Positions 35,218 through 43,899 of a stretch of 64,000 bases of DNA are shown piece after piece. The first letter of the stretch is position 1. Each line of letters starts with the position of its first letter. The notes beneath the pieces were generated by a model that saw only the letters and a program-made list of their open reading frames with translations, was not told the origin of the DNA and ran no database searches. Position numbers and translations under genes: made by a program. This DNA is from Bacteroidales bacterium (GTDB taxonomy: Bacteria; Bacteroidota; Bacteroidia; Bacteroidales; UBA932): the NCBI GenBank assembly GCA_017630155.1, contig JAGBVU010000003.1:1-64000 (forward strand), given 5' to 3'.

Positions 35218-35688
35218 ATGGCTAAATTTGTAAGAAAAGGAAAAGACGGCGGAATGCCAGCTATCTCTACAGCATCTCTACCTGATATCGTGTTCATGAT
35301 TCTTATGTTCTTCATGGTATCTGTAAGTATGCGTAAGACCGATAGAATGGTACAAGTTAAACTTCCTGAAGCATCAGAAACTGCTAAGCTAGAAAGAAAA
35401 GAGCTTGCTTCATATATCTACATTGGTGCTCCTACCAAACAGTATCAGAATCAGTTCGGTACTGATACACGTATCCAGCTAAACGACTCATATAAAACTG
35501 TTAACGATATCCGTGACTTCGTGGCAGCTGAGCGTGAGGCTAGAAGTGAGGTGGACAGAGAACTTATGACTATCTCTCTAAACGTTGACGAAGGTACCCT
35601 TATGGGTATTGTAACTGACGTTAAACAGGAGCTTAGACGTTGTTCAGCACTTAAGATTATGTATGCAGCAAGACCTGCTGGTAAATAA
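35218..35688 (+). CDS. exbD: ExbD/TolR-type biopolymer transport protein (second copy)
   Basis: A 156-residue ExbD paralogue with transmembrane segment LPDIVFMILMFFMVSVSM (residues 21-38) and the membrane Asp D23. The C-terminal domain ends VTDVKQELRRCSALKIMYAARP, the typical ExbD ending. GGAGG 11 bases before the ATG is an unusually good Shine-Dalgarno for this genome. Two different ExbD proteins in one operon suggest a heteromeric stator. A terminator follows. Confidence 0.9.
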   Translation: MAKFVRKGKDGGMPAISTASLPDIVFMILMFFMVSVSMRKTDRMVQVKLPEASETAKLERKELASYIYIGAPTKQYQNQFGTDTRIQLNDSYKTVNDIRDFVAAEREARSEVDRELMTISLNVDEGTLMGIVTDVKQELRRCSALKIMYAARPAGK

Positions 35689-35710
35689 TTACTAATATGT
35701 ATATAAAGAG

Positions 35711-35746
35711 TGGGCGGTATCTCTAAGAGAAATCGCCCATTTTTTT
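35711..35746 (+). terminator. Intrinsic terminator of the exbB-exbD operon
   Basis: The stem TGGGCG (35711-35716)/CGCCCA (35734-35739) is followed by seven T. The intervening TCTCTAAGAGA adds an inner hairpin. Confidence 0.85.
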
Positions 35747-35760
35747 AAGATTCAAATGTT

Positions 35761-37005
35761 ATGAGAATAAAACTTCTTTCACTTCTAATTGCGATATTAT
35801 CTATCGTTTCTTTCTCTTCTTGTGATTGTTGTAAAGAGAAGGAGGCAAAATATGTATTCTATTTCATAGGTGACGGTATGGGTTTTTCCCAAGTAGTTGC
35901 TGCTGAGTATTATTCTGCTTTTCTGGAGGATGGTCGTATAGGAAACAATTCTATCTCCTTTACCAAATTCCCTGTTCTGGGGATGGCCTCTTCTTATTCA
36001 GCTTCAAATATTATCACCTGTTCTTCAGCTGCCGGTACAGCTCTATCTACCGGATTCAAGACAAATAACGGTTTTTTGGGGGTAGCCCCAGATTCGACTG
36101 ATCTCGAGAGTATCGCATATAAGATTCACGATGCAGGATTCAAGGTGGGTGTAATGTCCACAGTCTCACTTGATCACGCTACTCCTGGAGCGTTTTACGC
36201 AAATTCTGTAAAGAGAAGTGACTATTACTCTATTGCTGTTCAGATGGCAGATTCAGATTTTGAGTTCTTTGGTGGTGGTGGATTTATAGATCCAAAGGGG
36301 AAGAAAGGTGACCAGAGATCTGCTTATGATATCATTGGTGAGGAGGGATATGTCATTGCTGCCGGTATGGATGAGTTCCAAACCAAAAAGGGTAATGCAG
36401 AAAAGATGCTTCTTCTCCAGGCTGCTGGTGTGGAGAGTCATGAGCTCCCATACGCTATAGACAGAGGTGAAGATGATATGAAACTCTCTGATCTCATAAC
36501 TTCTGCGATAGAATTTCTTGAGGGTGAAGATGGCTTCTTTATGATGGCTGAGGCTGGCCGTATTGACTGGGCAGCACACTCCAATGATGCCAAGACTGCC
36601 ATCCTTGAGACCCTTGACCTGGCAGATGCAGTGGAGGTAGCCTACCAGTTCTATCTGAAGCATCCGGACCAGACCCTTATAGTAGTAACAGCTGACCACG
36701 AAACAGGTGGAATGGCCCTTGCATATAAAGGTGGTTATCATATGTATTTCGATAAACTTGATCCTCAGAAGACATCAAAAGACAATACTGTAAGTGCCAC
36801 AAGCTATGAGGCAGGTACAGGCAATGCCAAAGAGGATATCGACAATCTTAATAAAGAGGCCCGCTTTGGTTGGACCAGCAGTTCACACTCTGCAGCAAAT
36901 GTCCCTGTTTTTGCCATTGGTGTGGGTAGCGAGAAGTTTGCAGGCAAGATGGACAATACCGATATTCCAAAGAAAATCTGCTCAGCTATGGGCGTAGAGT
37001 TTTAA
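35761..37005 (+). CDS. Alkaline phosphatase lipoprotein
   Basis: A PhoA-family phosphomonoesterase, 414 residues, exported and lipidated: signal peptide with lipobox SFSSC, C21. Metal and catalytic motifs are FIGDGMGFSQ (metal Asp), TCSSAAGTALSTG (nucleophile Ser region), EAGRIDWAAHSND, VTADHETGGMAL and SSHSAANVPVFA. All are present, so the enzyme should be active. It releases phosphate from organic esters at the cell surface or in the periplasm. The next gene begins 5 bases after its stop. Confidence 0.93.
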   Translation: MRIKLLSLLIAILSIVSFSSCDCCKEKEAKYVFYFIGDGMGFSQVVAAEYYSAFLEDGRIGNNSISFTKFPVLGMASSYSASNIITCSSAAGTALSTGFKTNNGFLGVAPDSTDLESIAYKIHDAGFKVGVMSTVSLDHATPGAFYANSVKRSDYYSIAVQMADSDFEFFGGGGFIDPKGKKGDQRSAYDIIGEEGYVIAAGMDEFQTKKGNAEKMLLLQAAGVESHELPYAIDRGEDDMKLSDLITSAIEFLEGEDGFFMMAEAGRIDWAAHSNDAKTAILETLDLADAVEVAYQFYLKHPDQTLIVVTADHETGGMALAYKGGYHMYFDKLDPQKTSKDNTVSATSYEAGTGNAKEDIDNLNKEARFGWTSSSHSAANVPVFAIGVGSEKFAGKMDNTDIPKKICSAMGVEF

Positions 37006-37010
37006 TTGAT

Positions 37011-38483
37011 ATGAAAAAACTGTTTGCAATCGTATCGCTTATTGCGATAGCAATATCACTTGATGCACAGAATGTGCCTCAGCCAAAAAGGGAGTTCAGG
37101 GGTGCCTGGCTCCATATCGTGGGGAATACACAGATAAGGACTATGAGCGAGGCTCAGGTGAAGGAGATGTTCATTCAGACCCTTGACTCGCTTGAGCAGG
37201 CTGGTTGCAATGCTGTAATATTTCAGGTAAGGCCTCAGGCGGATGCATTTTATCCATCGCATCTGGAGCCATGGAGCCGCTTTTTGACCGGTGTTCAGGG
37301 GCAGGCCCCAGATCCATTATGGGACCCGCTTCAGTTTATGATTGAGGAGTCGCACAAAAGGGGTATGGAGCTTCACGCTTGGTGTAACCCTTATCGTGTG
37401 ACATCAAATGATAAGGAGGAGTTGGCACCAGACCATCTTTTCTTCTCGAATCCTGATATTTTCAAGAGGTATGGCACCCAACTCTATTTTGATCCTGGTG
37501 AGCCGGCTTCGAGGGAGCATACTGTCAGTGTTATCGCTGATATCGTTCGCAGATATGATGTGGATGCGATCCACTTTGATGATTATTTCTATCCCTATCC
37601 TGTGAAGTATGAGGAGTTTCACGACGATGCATCTTTTGTGAAGTATGCCAAGGAGCAGGGTTTTGAGTATTGGCAGAAGGGAGATTGGAGGAGGAACAAT
37701 GTGGCGATTCTTATGAAAGAGCTCAATGATACCATCAAGAGTATCAAACCCTGGGTGAGATTTGGTATCAGTCCGTTCGGCATCCATAGGAATCTGAGTG
37801 AGACACCTGATAGCTCAGGAAGTGCTACAAATGGTCTGTCAAATTATGAGGCGCTCTTTGCTGATGTCCCTGACTGGGGGGTGAAAGGGTATATTGACTA
37901 TATTGTACCTCAGCTCTATTGGAGGATTAATTTTGCCCCAGCATGCTATGAGATTCTTATCAATTGGTGGAATGATGGTAATTTTACAGATCACCTCTAC
38001 ATAGGTCAGAATATTGCAGTTCTGGATACACAGCTTGAGAGGAAAATGGAGCTCGTGAGGGAACTCCCCAATGTTGCAGGAAATGTATGGTGGCCGGGGT
38101 GGTCGATCAAGAGGAATACCCACAATATACACGATAGCCTCTCTACCGTATATCAGTCGAGACCTGCCCTTATCCCTGCCTATACAAGACTTGATGACAG
38201 GGCTCCTCAAGGAGTTAAAACTCTCAAGAAGAAATCTACATCTGTAAGATGGACCATAGAGCCAACTGACGATCCTATGCAGCAGCCTGTTTTCTATGCA
38301 GTCTATCTGTTCCCAAAAGGGGTGATGGCTGATACATCGAAAGGGGAGTATCTGGTGAAGATTACAAACCAGATGTCTTACGATTTCGGGGAGGATTTCA
38401 AAAAGTATAAAGGATATACAGTGGCTGTTACAGCTATTGACAGATGTTGGAACGAAAGTCAAAGTTTTTCACTAACTTTGTAG
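37011..38483 (+). CDS. Glycoside-hydrolase-like family 10 (DUF187) secreted protein
   Basis: 490 residues with signal peptide MKKLFAIVSLIAIAISLDAQ. The TIM-barrel GHL10 domain starts at REFRGAWLHIVGN and includes VIFQVRPQADAFYPS, ELHAWCNPYRV, DAIHFDDYFYPYP and PQLYWRINF. A fibronectin-type-III-like C-terminus (about 405-490: STSVRWTIEP and TVAVTAIDRCWNES) follows. Proteins of this family are thought to act on cell-wall or other glycans; substrate unproven. It is 5 bases after the phosphatase and probably cotranscribed. The asnS promoter lies in its last codons. Confidence 0.9.
   Translation: MKKLFAIVSLIAIAISLDAQNVPQPKREFRGAWLHIVGNTQIRTMSEAQVKEMFIQTLDSLEQAGCNAVIFQVRPQADAFYPSHLEPWSRFLTGVQGQAPDPLWDPLQFMIEESHKRGMELHAWCNPYRVTSNDKEELAPDHLFFSNPDIFKRYGTQLYFDPGEPASREHTVSVIADIVRRYDVDAIHFDDYFYPYPVKYEEFHDDASFVKYAKEQGFEYWQKGDWRRNNVAILMKELNDTIKSIKPWVRFGISPFGIHRNLSETPDSSGSATNGLSNYEALFADVPDWGVKGYIDYIVPQLYWRINFAPACYEILINWWNDGNFTDHLYIGQNIAVLDTQLERKMELVRELPNVAGNVWWPGWSIKRNTHNIHDSLSTVYQSRPALIPAYTRLDDRAPQGVKTLKKKSTSVRWTIEPTDDPMQQPVFYAVYLFPKGVMADTSKGEYLVKITNQMSYDFGEDFKKYKGYTVAVTAIDRCWNESQSFSLTL
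38473..38480 (+). promoter_or_regulatory. -7 box of asnS inside the end of the preceding gene
   Basis: TAACTTTG (TAnnTTTG) lies 24 bases before the asnS ATG and within the last codons of the GHL10 gene. A TTG at 38447-38449 is 23 bases upstream. Confidence 0.5.
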
Positions 38484-38504
38484 GATGTTTTAAAATAGGA
38501 AAAA

Positions 38505-39896
38505 ATGGGAAAAAGACACATTAGAATCGCAGAGCTCCTTAATGAGACTCCAGGTCAGTCAGTCGTGGCTAAAGGCTGGGTGAGAACAAAAAGAGGAAAT
38601 AAGAATATAGCTTTTATTGCTCTTAATGACGGTTCTACAATAAATAATATTCAGGTAGTTTGTGAAGTGGCCAACTTCTCAGAGGAGTTGATGAAGTCTA
38701 TCACTACTGGTGCCTGCCTTGCTGTAACAGGTGACTTGGTAGAATCGATGGGTAGCGGCCAGAAAGTGGAGATCCAAGCTAAGGAGATTGTGGTATATGG
38801 TACTGCAGACTCTGAAACTTACCCTCTTCAGAAGAAGGGTCACAGTATGGAGTTCCTACGCGAGATAGGTCACCTCAGACCACGTACCAATACTTTCGGT
38901 GCAGTGCTGAGAATCCGTCACGCTATGGCATATGCCATCCACAAATTCTTCAATGACAAAGGTTTTGTATATCTTCATACTCCACTTATCACTGCTTCGG
39001 ATGCAGAGGGTGCAGGTGCAATGTTCCAGGTAACCACCATGGACCTTGAGAACCTTCCACGTACTGAAGAGGGTAAGATCGACTATAAAGAGGATTTCTT
39101 CGGCAAGAGGACAAGCTTGACAGTGAGTGGTCAGCTTGAGGGTGAGCTTGGTGCTATGGCACTTGGCAATATCTATACCTTCGGTCCTACTTTCAGGGCA
39201 GAGAACTCAAATACTCCACGCCACTTGGCAGAGTTCTGGATGATCGAGCCTGAGATGGCATTCTATGAGATCGAGGACAATATGGACCTTGCAGAGGAGT
39301 TCATCAAGTATCTTGTGCAGTATGCTTTGGATAACTGTATGGATGATTTGACATTCCTTAACAATATGATCGACAAGGAGCTTATCTCACGTCTCCAGAG
39401 TGTAGTGGGTACAGAGTTCGTAAGACTCACCTATACTGAGGGTGTGAAGATTCTTCAGGAATCGGGTGCCAAATTTGACTACCCTGTGGCTTGGGGTATC
39501 GACCTTCAGAGCGAGCACGAGAGATATCTTGTGGAGAAACATTTCGGCAAACCTGTTATCCTAACCGACTATCCTAAGGATATCAAGGCATTCTATATGA
39601 AACAGAATGAGGATGGTAAGACTGTACGTGCTATGGACGTTCTCTTCCCTAAGATCGGCGAGATTATCGGCGGTTCACAGAGAGAGGAGTCATTTGAGAA
39701 GCTTACAGGTAGGATTAAAGAGCTGAATATGGATGATACCAACCTCTGGTGGTATGTGGATACCCGCAGATTCGGAACAGCCCCTCACAGTGGTTTCGGC
39801 CTCGGTTTCGAGAGACTTCTTCTATTTGTGACAGGTATGTCAAATATCCGTGATGTGATTCCATTCCCAAGAACACCTAAAACAGCAGAATTCTAG
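38505..39896 (+). CDS. asnS: Asparaginyl-tRNA synthetase
   Basis: A class II synthetase charging tRNA-Asn. The 463 residues have an N-terminal OB-fold anticodon domain ([25 protein letters not shown]), class II motif 2 ([26 protein letters not shown]) and motif 3 ([15 protein letters not shown]). The serine/asparagine-specific SGQLEGE motif follows TVSG. Length and motifs are complete. udk follows after 3 bases. Confidence 0.97.
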   Translation: MGKRHIRIAELLNETPGQSVVAKGWVRTKRGNKNIAFIALNDGSTINNIQVVCEVANFSEELMKSITTGACLAVTGDLVESMGSGQKVEIQAKEIVVYGTADSETYPLQKKGHSMEFLREIGHLRPRTNTFGAVLRIRHAMAYAIHKFFNDKGFVYLHTPLITASDAEGAGAMFQVTTMDLENLPRTEEGKIDYKEDFFGKRTSLTVSGQLEGELGAMALGNIYTFGPTFRAENSNTPRHLAEFWMIEPEMAFYEIEDNMDLAEEFIKYLVQYALDNCMDDLTFLNNMIDKELISRLQSVVGTEFVRLTYTEGVKILQESGAKFDYPVAWGIDLQSEHERYLVEKHFGKPVILTDYPKDIKAFYMKQNEDGKTVRAMDVLFPKIGEIIGGSQREESFEKLTGRIKELNMDDTNLWWYVDTRRFGTAPHSGFGLGFERLLLFVTGMSNIRDVIPFPRTPKTAEF

Positions 39897-39899
39897 AAT

Positions 39900-40523
39900 A
39901 TGTTAATTATCGGTATTGCCGGCGGTACAGGTTCCGGAAAAACTACAGTAGTTAAGAAGATTGCAGAGGCTTTCCCTGGTGGAGAGTTGGCGGTAATTCC
40001 TCAGGATTCTTACTATCATGACAGCGGTCATCTCCCTATGGAGGAGAGGCAGAAGCTCAATTTTGACCACCCGGATGCGATCGATTTTGATCTTCTGGTG
40101 GAGCAATTGCAGCAGCTGAAAGAGGGTAAGACCATCCAGCAGCCTATATACTCTTATATTACTTGTACCCGTTCAGCTACCGAGACTGTAACAGTTCATC
40201 CTGCAGACATTATAATTATCGAGGGTATCCTCATCTTCACTTGTGAGAAGTTGAGGAAACTCCTCGATATACTTGTTTTCGTCGATGCAGATGCCGATGA
40301 GAGACTTTTGAGGGTTATCGCCCGTGATATCATAGAGCGCGGAAAGAGCGTAGAAGACACTATGGAGCGATATGTTATGACACTCAAACCGATGCACCTG
40401 CAGTTCATTGAGCCTACCAAGCGTTTCGCAGATATAATCATACCTCAAGGTGGGCACAATCAAGTGGCAATAGACATTTTGACCGCTACCATTGAAAAAG
40501 CGCTTCAACATAAAGATAGATAA
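39900..40523 (+). CDS. udk: Uridine kinase
   Basis: It phosphorylates uridine and cytidine for pyrimidine salvage. The 207 residues have P-loop GIAGGTGSGKTT (residues 5-16), QDSYYHD, NFDHPDAIDFDLL and ERYVMTLKPMHLQFIEPTKRFADIIIPQGG, all standard for Udk. Its last 32 bases overlap the beginning of the TonB-like gene in another frame. Confidence 0.95.
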   Translation: MLIIGIAGGTGSGKTTVVKKIAEAFPGGELAVIPQDSYYHDSGHLPMEERQKLNFDHPDAIDFDLLVEQLQQLKEGKTIQQPIYSYITCTRSATETVTVHPADIIIIEGILIFTCEKLRKLLDILVFVDADADERLLRVIARDIIERGKSVEDTMERYVMTLKPMHLQFIEPTKRFADIIIPQGGHNQVAIDILTATIEKALQHKDR

Positions 40524-41232
40524 CGACGAGAAGGCTGGATTGTACCTTACGGTCATATTCCACCTTATCCTCCTGATCATCATTCTGGCTTACTCCATCC
40601 ATAGGACAGTGAGCCAGGAGACCTCTTTTGTCCTGGACTTCACCCAGCAGGAGGAGCTTGAAAGGCAGAGGGAGATTCAGGCCTTCAAGGAGAGTGTCAG
40701 TGCAGAACTCGATGAGCTTATCGCCCAGTCTCGTCAGACCACTCCTCGCAATGTGGCTGTGGATGCATCACGCAGTGGTGAAAGGTTGCGTGATGACAGG
40801 AGTGCCAACCCTTCTGAGGTTTATGATGAGGCACGCCGACTTCAGGAGAAGCTTGATGCTTCCCGCAGGGAGGCTCAGCAGGCACTGGACAGTGAGGAAG
40901 ATGTTGACCTTGGTAGCAAAAAGGAGGAGTCTGCCTCCAAAGAGACATATGTGGGACCCTCTGTCCTCTCTTATCGCCTGGATGGCCGCAAAGGGCAATC
41001 ACTTCCAATTCCTGCATACAAATGTGTGGGTGGGGGAGATGTGACAGTGGCTATTATAGTTAACAGAAAGGGGTACGTGACAGCTGTGAAGGTGGTCGAA
41101 GAGACCTCTTCGTCAGATGTTTGCCTCCAGGATTATGCAATGAAGGCGGCCAAACGTTCCCGCTTTACCGCCTCCTCTACTGCTCCCGAGCGCCAGGCCG
41201 GAGAGATAGTCTACAGGTTTATTGCCCAGTAG
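40492..41232 (+). CDS. TonB-like energy transducer protein
   Basis: A 246-residue protein. Residues ~17-37 form one transmembrane helix (GLYLTVIFHLILLIIILAYSI). A charged Glu/Arg/Gln-rich coiled-coil-like stretch follows (about 47-155). The C-terminal ~70 residues (SLPIPAYKCVGGGDVTVAIIVNRKGYVTAVKVVE) resemble the TonB C-terminal fold, although the usual proline-rich spacer is missing. The start is a TTG at 40492 that overlaps udk by 32 bases. Starting later would cut into the membrane anchor; a TTG at 40540 is the alternative. It converges with the lipoprotein cassette 6 bases away. Confidence 0.75.
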   Translation: MKKRFNIKIDNDEKAGLYLTVIFHLILLIIILAYSIHRTVSQETSFVLDFTQQEELERQREIQAFKESVSAELDELIAQSRQTTPRNVAVDASRSGERLRDDRSANPSEVYDEARRLQEKLDASRREAQQALDSEEDVDLGSKKEESASKETYVGPSVLSYRLDGRKGQSLPIPAYKCVGGGDVTVAIIVNRKGYVTAVKVVEETSSSDVCLQDYAMKAAKRSRFTASSTAPERQAGEIVYRFIAQ

Positions 41233-41238
41233 GGACTA

Positions 41239-41664
41239 TTAGAATTGCCAACCCTTCTCATTGAACTCCTTTAAGGTCATAGGTGTCATAAAGAAGCCGT
41301 GAATCTGGTTGTTTGTCCATTTTAATTCTTCTTGGAAATATGTGAACAATTCATTCTCCTCTTCTACAGGAATTCCATTTATAAAGGTCTCTATTTTGAG
41401 GAATTTGTTCAGGTACTTATCGATGGCTTCCCTCTCTTGTTTGGTAAAAGTATTCTCCTTGAGGTCAATCGCGTATTTGTATTTGTAGAGCTCGTATTTG
41501 GTCTCAGGGGATATCTGTCCGAGGATGCTTCTTTGGGCCGCATAATCCATTTTTACAAACTCACTGCGGGTAAGATTATCATTGATTTTAATTTCGTTCT
41601 TCGATGTAAATGTACATGATCCCAGTATTAGGGATAATGTTAAGGTTATGATAATTTTTCTCAT
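41239..41664 (-). CDS. Small lipoprotein, paralogue of the fulvocin-like protein without the Cys tail
   Basis: 141 residues. The signal peptide ends in lipobox LILGSC with C17. The body aligns by eye to the upstream 216-residue protein (shared xxQRxIxxxxSxExxxELxxxK, then a helix, then EE.xWxxxxxxxFFxxxxTxxEFN), but it stops where the partner continues into a cysteine-rich tail. It could be a decoy or immunity-like partner, or simply a diverged copy. It lies downstream of the fulvocin-like gene with a 37-base gap and is convergent with the TonB-like gene. AT-rich compared with flanking genes. Confidence 0.7.
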   Translation of the reverse strand: MRKIIITLTLSLILGSCTFTSKNEIKINDNLTRSEFVKMDYAAQRSILGQISPETKYELYKYKYAIDLKENTFTKQEREAIDKYLNKFLKIETFINGIPVEEENELFTYFQEELKWTNNQIHGFFMTPMTLKEFNEKGWQF

Positions 41665-41701
41665 AATATTATATTTTTAAGTAGTTAGTAGAAAATTATG
41701 G

Positions 41702-42352
41702 TTATAAGCTAAATTTACATTTACCTGTACATGTGCTATTGTTAAAAATACCGCAACCTTGGGTAGCACTGCAATTTTGCTCAAAACAAATTTCAGAAGC
41801 GCTGCATTCTAATCTATTAGGCATGCAATTGCAGTCAGATGTTCCGTCATCAATACTGCCTTTAGTAACAGCTTGATTTAATTCACTAAACAATAAAGCA
41901 TCATTATATTCATCTTCTGTAAGCCAAGTATAAAAATAAAAGAAAACTTTCCTATCCTCCCAATTATATTCTTCTTGTAGAATGTGTATCCTATTTTCTG
42001 CATATTCTGTCAATTCTAAAGATTTATCCGGATTATTAAAATGTTCAGGTTTGATAAAGTATATGATATCACTATAGATTGCAAGCTCTTCTGGTTTTAG
42101 AAGTTGTTTGGATTTTATTATTTCAAGTTTATTTCTCCATAGTTCCATTCTTTTCTCACCTGATAATCCGACAATTATGGCTCGTTGCTCAGGGATAGTA
42201 AGTAATAGTAATTCATCTCTACTTGCAGTTTCGTAGTAAGCGATATTATCTAAAGCCCACTTGTTGATAGATGGGTCGCAGCTCAATATGTCCTGTTTTG
42301 TACAAGCAGAAATTATGAGCATTAGAATGAATATGACAGATAATCTTTTCAT
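41702..42352 (-). CDS. Bacteriocin fulvocin C-related lipoprotein
   Basis: 216 residues: signal peptide with lipobox IISAC (C17), a helical body (about 40-165) and a C-terminal tail with eight cysteines at 174, 176, 183, 189, 194, 200, 208 and 212. The spacing is C-x-C-x6-C-x5-C-x4-C-x5-C-x7-C-x3-C. As I recall it, fulvocin C of Myxococcus fulvus has eight cysteines opening C-x-C-x6-C-x5-C, so the match is close. No protease site or dedicated exporter is evident. Whether the tail is released as an antimicrobial is unknown. It is the middle gene of a three-lipoprotein AT-rich cassette; start 6 bases after the DUF1573 gene. Confidence 0.75.
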   Translation of the reverse strand: MKRLSVIFILMLIISACTKQDILSCDPSINKWALDNIAYYETASRDELLLLTIPEQRAIIVGLSGEKRMELWRNKLEIIKSKQLLKPEELAIYSDIIYFIKPEHFNNPDKSLELTEYAENRIHILQEEYNWEDRKVFFYFYTWLTEDEYNDALLFSELNQAVTKGSIDDGTSDCNCMPNRLECSASEICFEQNCSATQGCGIFNNSTCTGKCKFSL

Positions 42353-42358
42353 ATGTTG

Positions 42359-43351
42359 TTATTTTATGATTTCTCCGTTTATGAATAGTATTTCTCTTTC
42401 TTTATATGTATTGGTGATTAATGAAACAGACTTACTGAATGTACCCAAAAGTTCATTATCCTTAGCCGTGTATGTGAGATTAATTATGGCGGAATCTTTA
42501 GGGTTTGTTATCTTTGGGTATGTTAACTTTATACAATCACAATTAGATATATCATCAATAATTATTAATGGCGTATTGCTGTCATTTGTAACAGGAATTT
42601 CAACTTCATAGGTCTCACCTCTTTTTATTTTAGGTAACTTAATGTTTGTATTACACTTGAGTACAGGACTTGATGAATTGGAAACTTCTCTTGAAATATC
42701 AAGTTCTATATATGAGTATATCTGAGGTACTTCATAAAAAGACTTTAACATATTCATATATAGCTCTGATGAGGTAAGATTTTGAGCTTTTTTATGCAGT
42801 TTATATCCTAAATAATTCAGGTAATAGTCAGAGTATATATTTGATAAAGAGTCTATTAATGCACAACTTTTAGATAATCTATTATCAGGTAGTATTTCTA
42901 ATGGATGGATATCCATTAAAGATGTCAAGTAATTTGATGAATCTCTGGAAAGCAGTTTGTTATAGCTATCTTTTGTTACTAATGAAAATATGGTTAATAC
43001 TTGTTTATAGTTGGTTAGTGAATCTTGGTAGTATTGAATGTCGCCATTTGGTGATAGAAATACAAGTGCATTAAGGTCTTCTATCTGTAAAATGTATTTA
43101 AGGTATGCATTAGCTTTGTTTGATATATTGCACTTATAGTAGTTGAAATTGCTTTGTTTCTTGAGAAACCGTTCAATCTTATTTAATGATTTTGAATTAT
43201 TGTACTCTCTAATAGTGCATAAAATAACTGAGGGATGGTTATGATCAATACATTCTTTCCTAATATCGCTAAAATTCTTCATCACTACTTCTTTTTTATT
43301 GCAGCTAGTGATAAATAAAATAATGATAAATATGAATAAAATTCTTATCAC
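42359..43351 (-). CDS. DUF1573 lipoprotein with thioredoxin-like N-terminal region
   Basis: 330 residues. Lipobox FITSC with C17 as lipid site. The C-terminal ~105 residues (KLPKIKRGETYEVEIPVTNDSNTPLIIIDDISNCDCIKLTYPKI) are a DUF1573 immunoglobulin-like domain with its typical CDC pair. The N-terminal part (SVILCTIREY and ALVFLSPNGDIQYY) recalls a degenerate thioredoxin-like fold without a CxxC. Such DUF1573 lipoproteins often accompany cysteine-rich small secreted proteins in Bacteroidota. It is the first gene of the cassette. I see no confident promoter immediately upstream. Confidence 0.8.
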   Translation of the reverse strand: MIRILFIFIIILFITSCNKKEVVMKNFSDIRKECIDHNHPSVILCTIREYNNSKSLNKIERFLKKQSNFNYYKCNISNKANAYLKYILQIEDLNALVFLSPNGDIQYYQDSLTNYKQVLTIFSLVTKDSYNKLLSRDSSNYLTSLMDIHPLEILPDNRLSKSCALIDSLSNIYSDYYLNYLGYKLHKKAQNLTSSELYMNMLKSFYEVPQIYSYIELDISREVSNSSSPVLKCNTNIKLPKIKRGETYEVEIPVTNDSNTPLIIIDDISNCDCIKLTYPKITNPKDSAIINLTYTAKDNELLGTFSKSVSLITNTYKEREILFINGEIIK

Positions 43352-43410
43352 ACCTTTATATGATTGATATTTTGCAATATAGTTATTTTATTTTGTAAAT
43401 CAAAAGTTTA

Positions 43411-43441
43411 TTGCCGAATCGGGAGGATTTTTATATTTTTG
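43411..43441 (+). promoter_or_regulatory. Bacteroidota-type promoter of rpiB-truB
   Basis: TTG at 43411-43413 and TATTTTTG at 43434-43441 are 20 bases apart, an excellent -33/-7 pair. The start codon of rpiB is 29 bases further on. Confidence 0.75.
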
Positions 43442-43470
43442 TAGAATAAACTATATTAAAATATAATACT

Positions 43471-43899
43471 ATGTTAGGAATAGCAGCTGACCACGCAGGT
43501 TATGAATTGAAGAATACCCTTATCGAGTATCTCAACGGACTTGGTTATGAAGTTAAAGATTTCGGCACACACTCTGCCGAGAGTATGGACTATCCAGATG
43601 TAGCACACCCTCTTGCAGAAGAGGTCGAATCTGGCAAACTCGAAAAAGGTATCGCCATCTGCGGCTCAGGCAATGGTATCAGCATGACCCTGAATAAACA
43701 CCAAGGTATCCGTGCAGCGCTATGCTGGAACACCGAACTTGCAGCCCTCGCACGTCAGCACAACGATGCCAATATCCTCTCACTTCCAGCACGCTTTATC
43801 GACACCGATACAGCGAAAGCTATAGTGAAAGCATACCTTGAAAGCGATTTCGAAGGGGGAAGACATCAGCGTAGAGTAGAAAAAATCGCTTGCAAATAA
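43471..43899 (+). CDS. rpiB: Ribose-5-phosphate isomerase B
   Basis: It interconverts ribose 5-phosphate and ribulose 5-phosphate in the pentose phosphate pathway. The 142 residues have AADHAGYELK at the start (metabolite-binding Asp and His), the ICGSGNGISMTLNKHQGIRAA active-site loop and HNDANILSLPARF. The family includes other sugar-phosphate isomerases such as allose and galactose types, but the motifs fit RpiB. It overlaps truB at TAATG. Confidence 0.94.
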   Translation: MLGIAADHAGYELKNTLIEYLNGLGYEVKDFGTHSAESMDYPDVAHPLAEEVESGKLEKGIAICGSGNGISMTLNKHQGIRAALCWNTELAALARQHNDANILSLPARFIDTDTAKAIVKAYLESDFEGGRHQRRVEKIACK

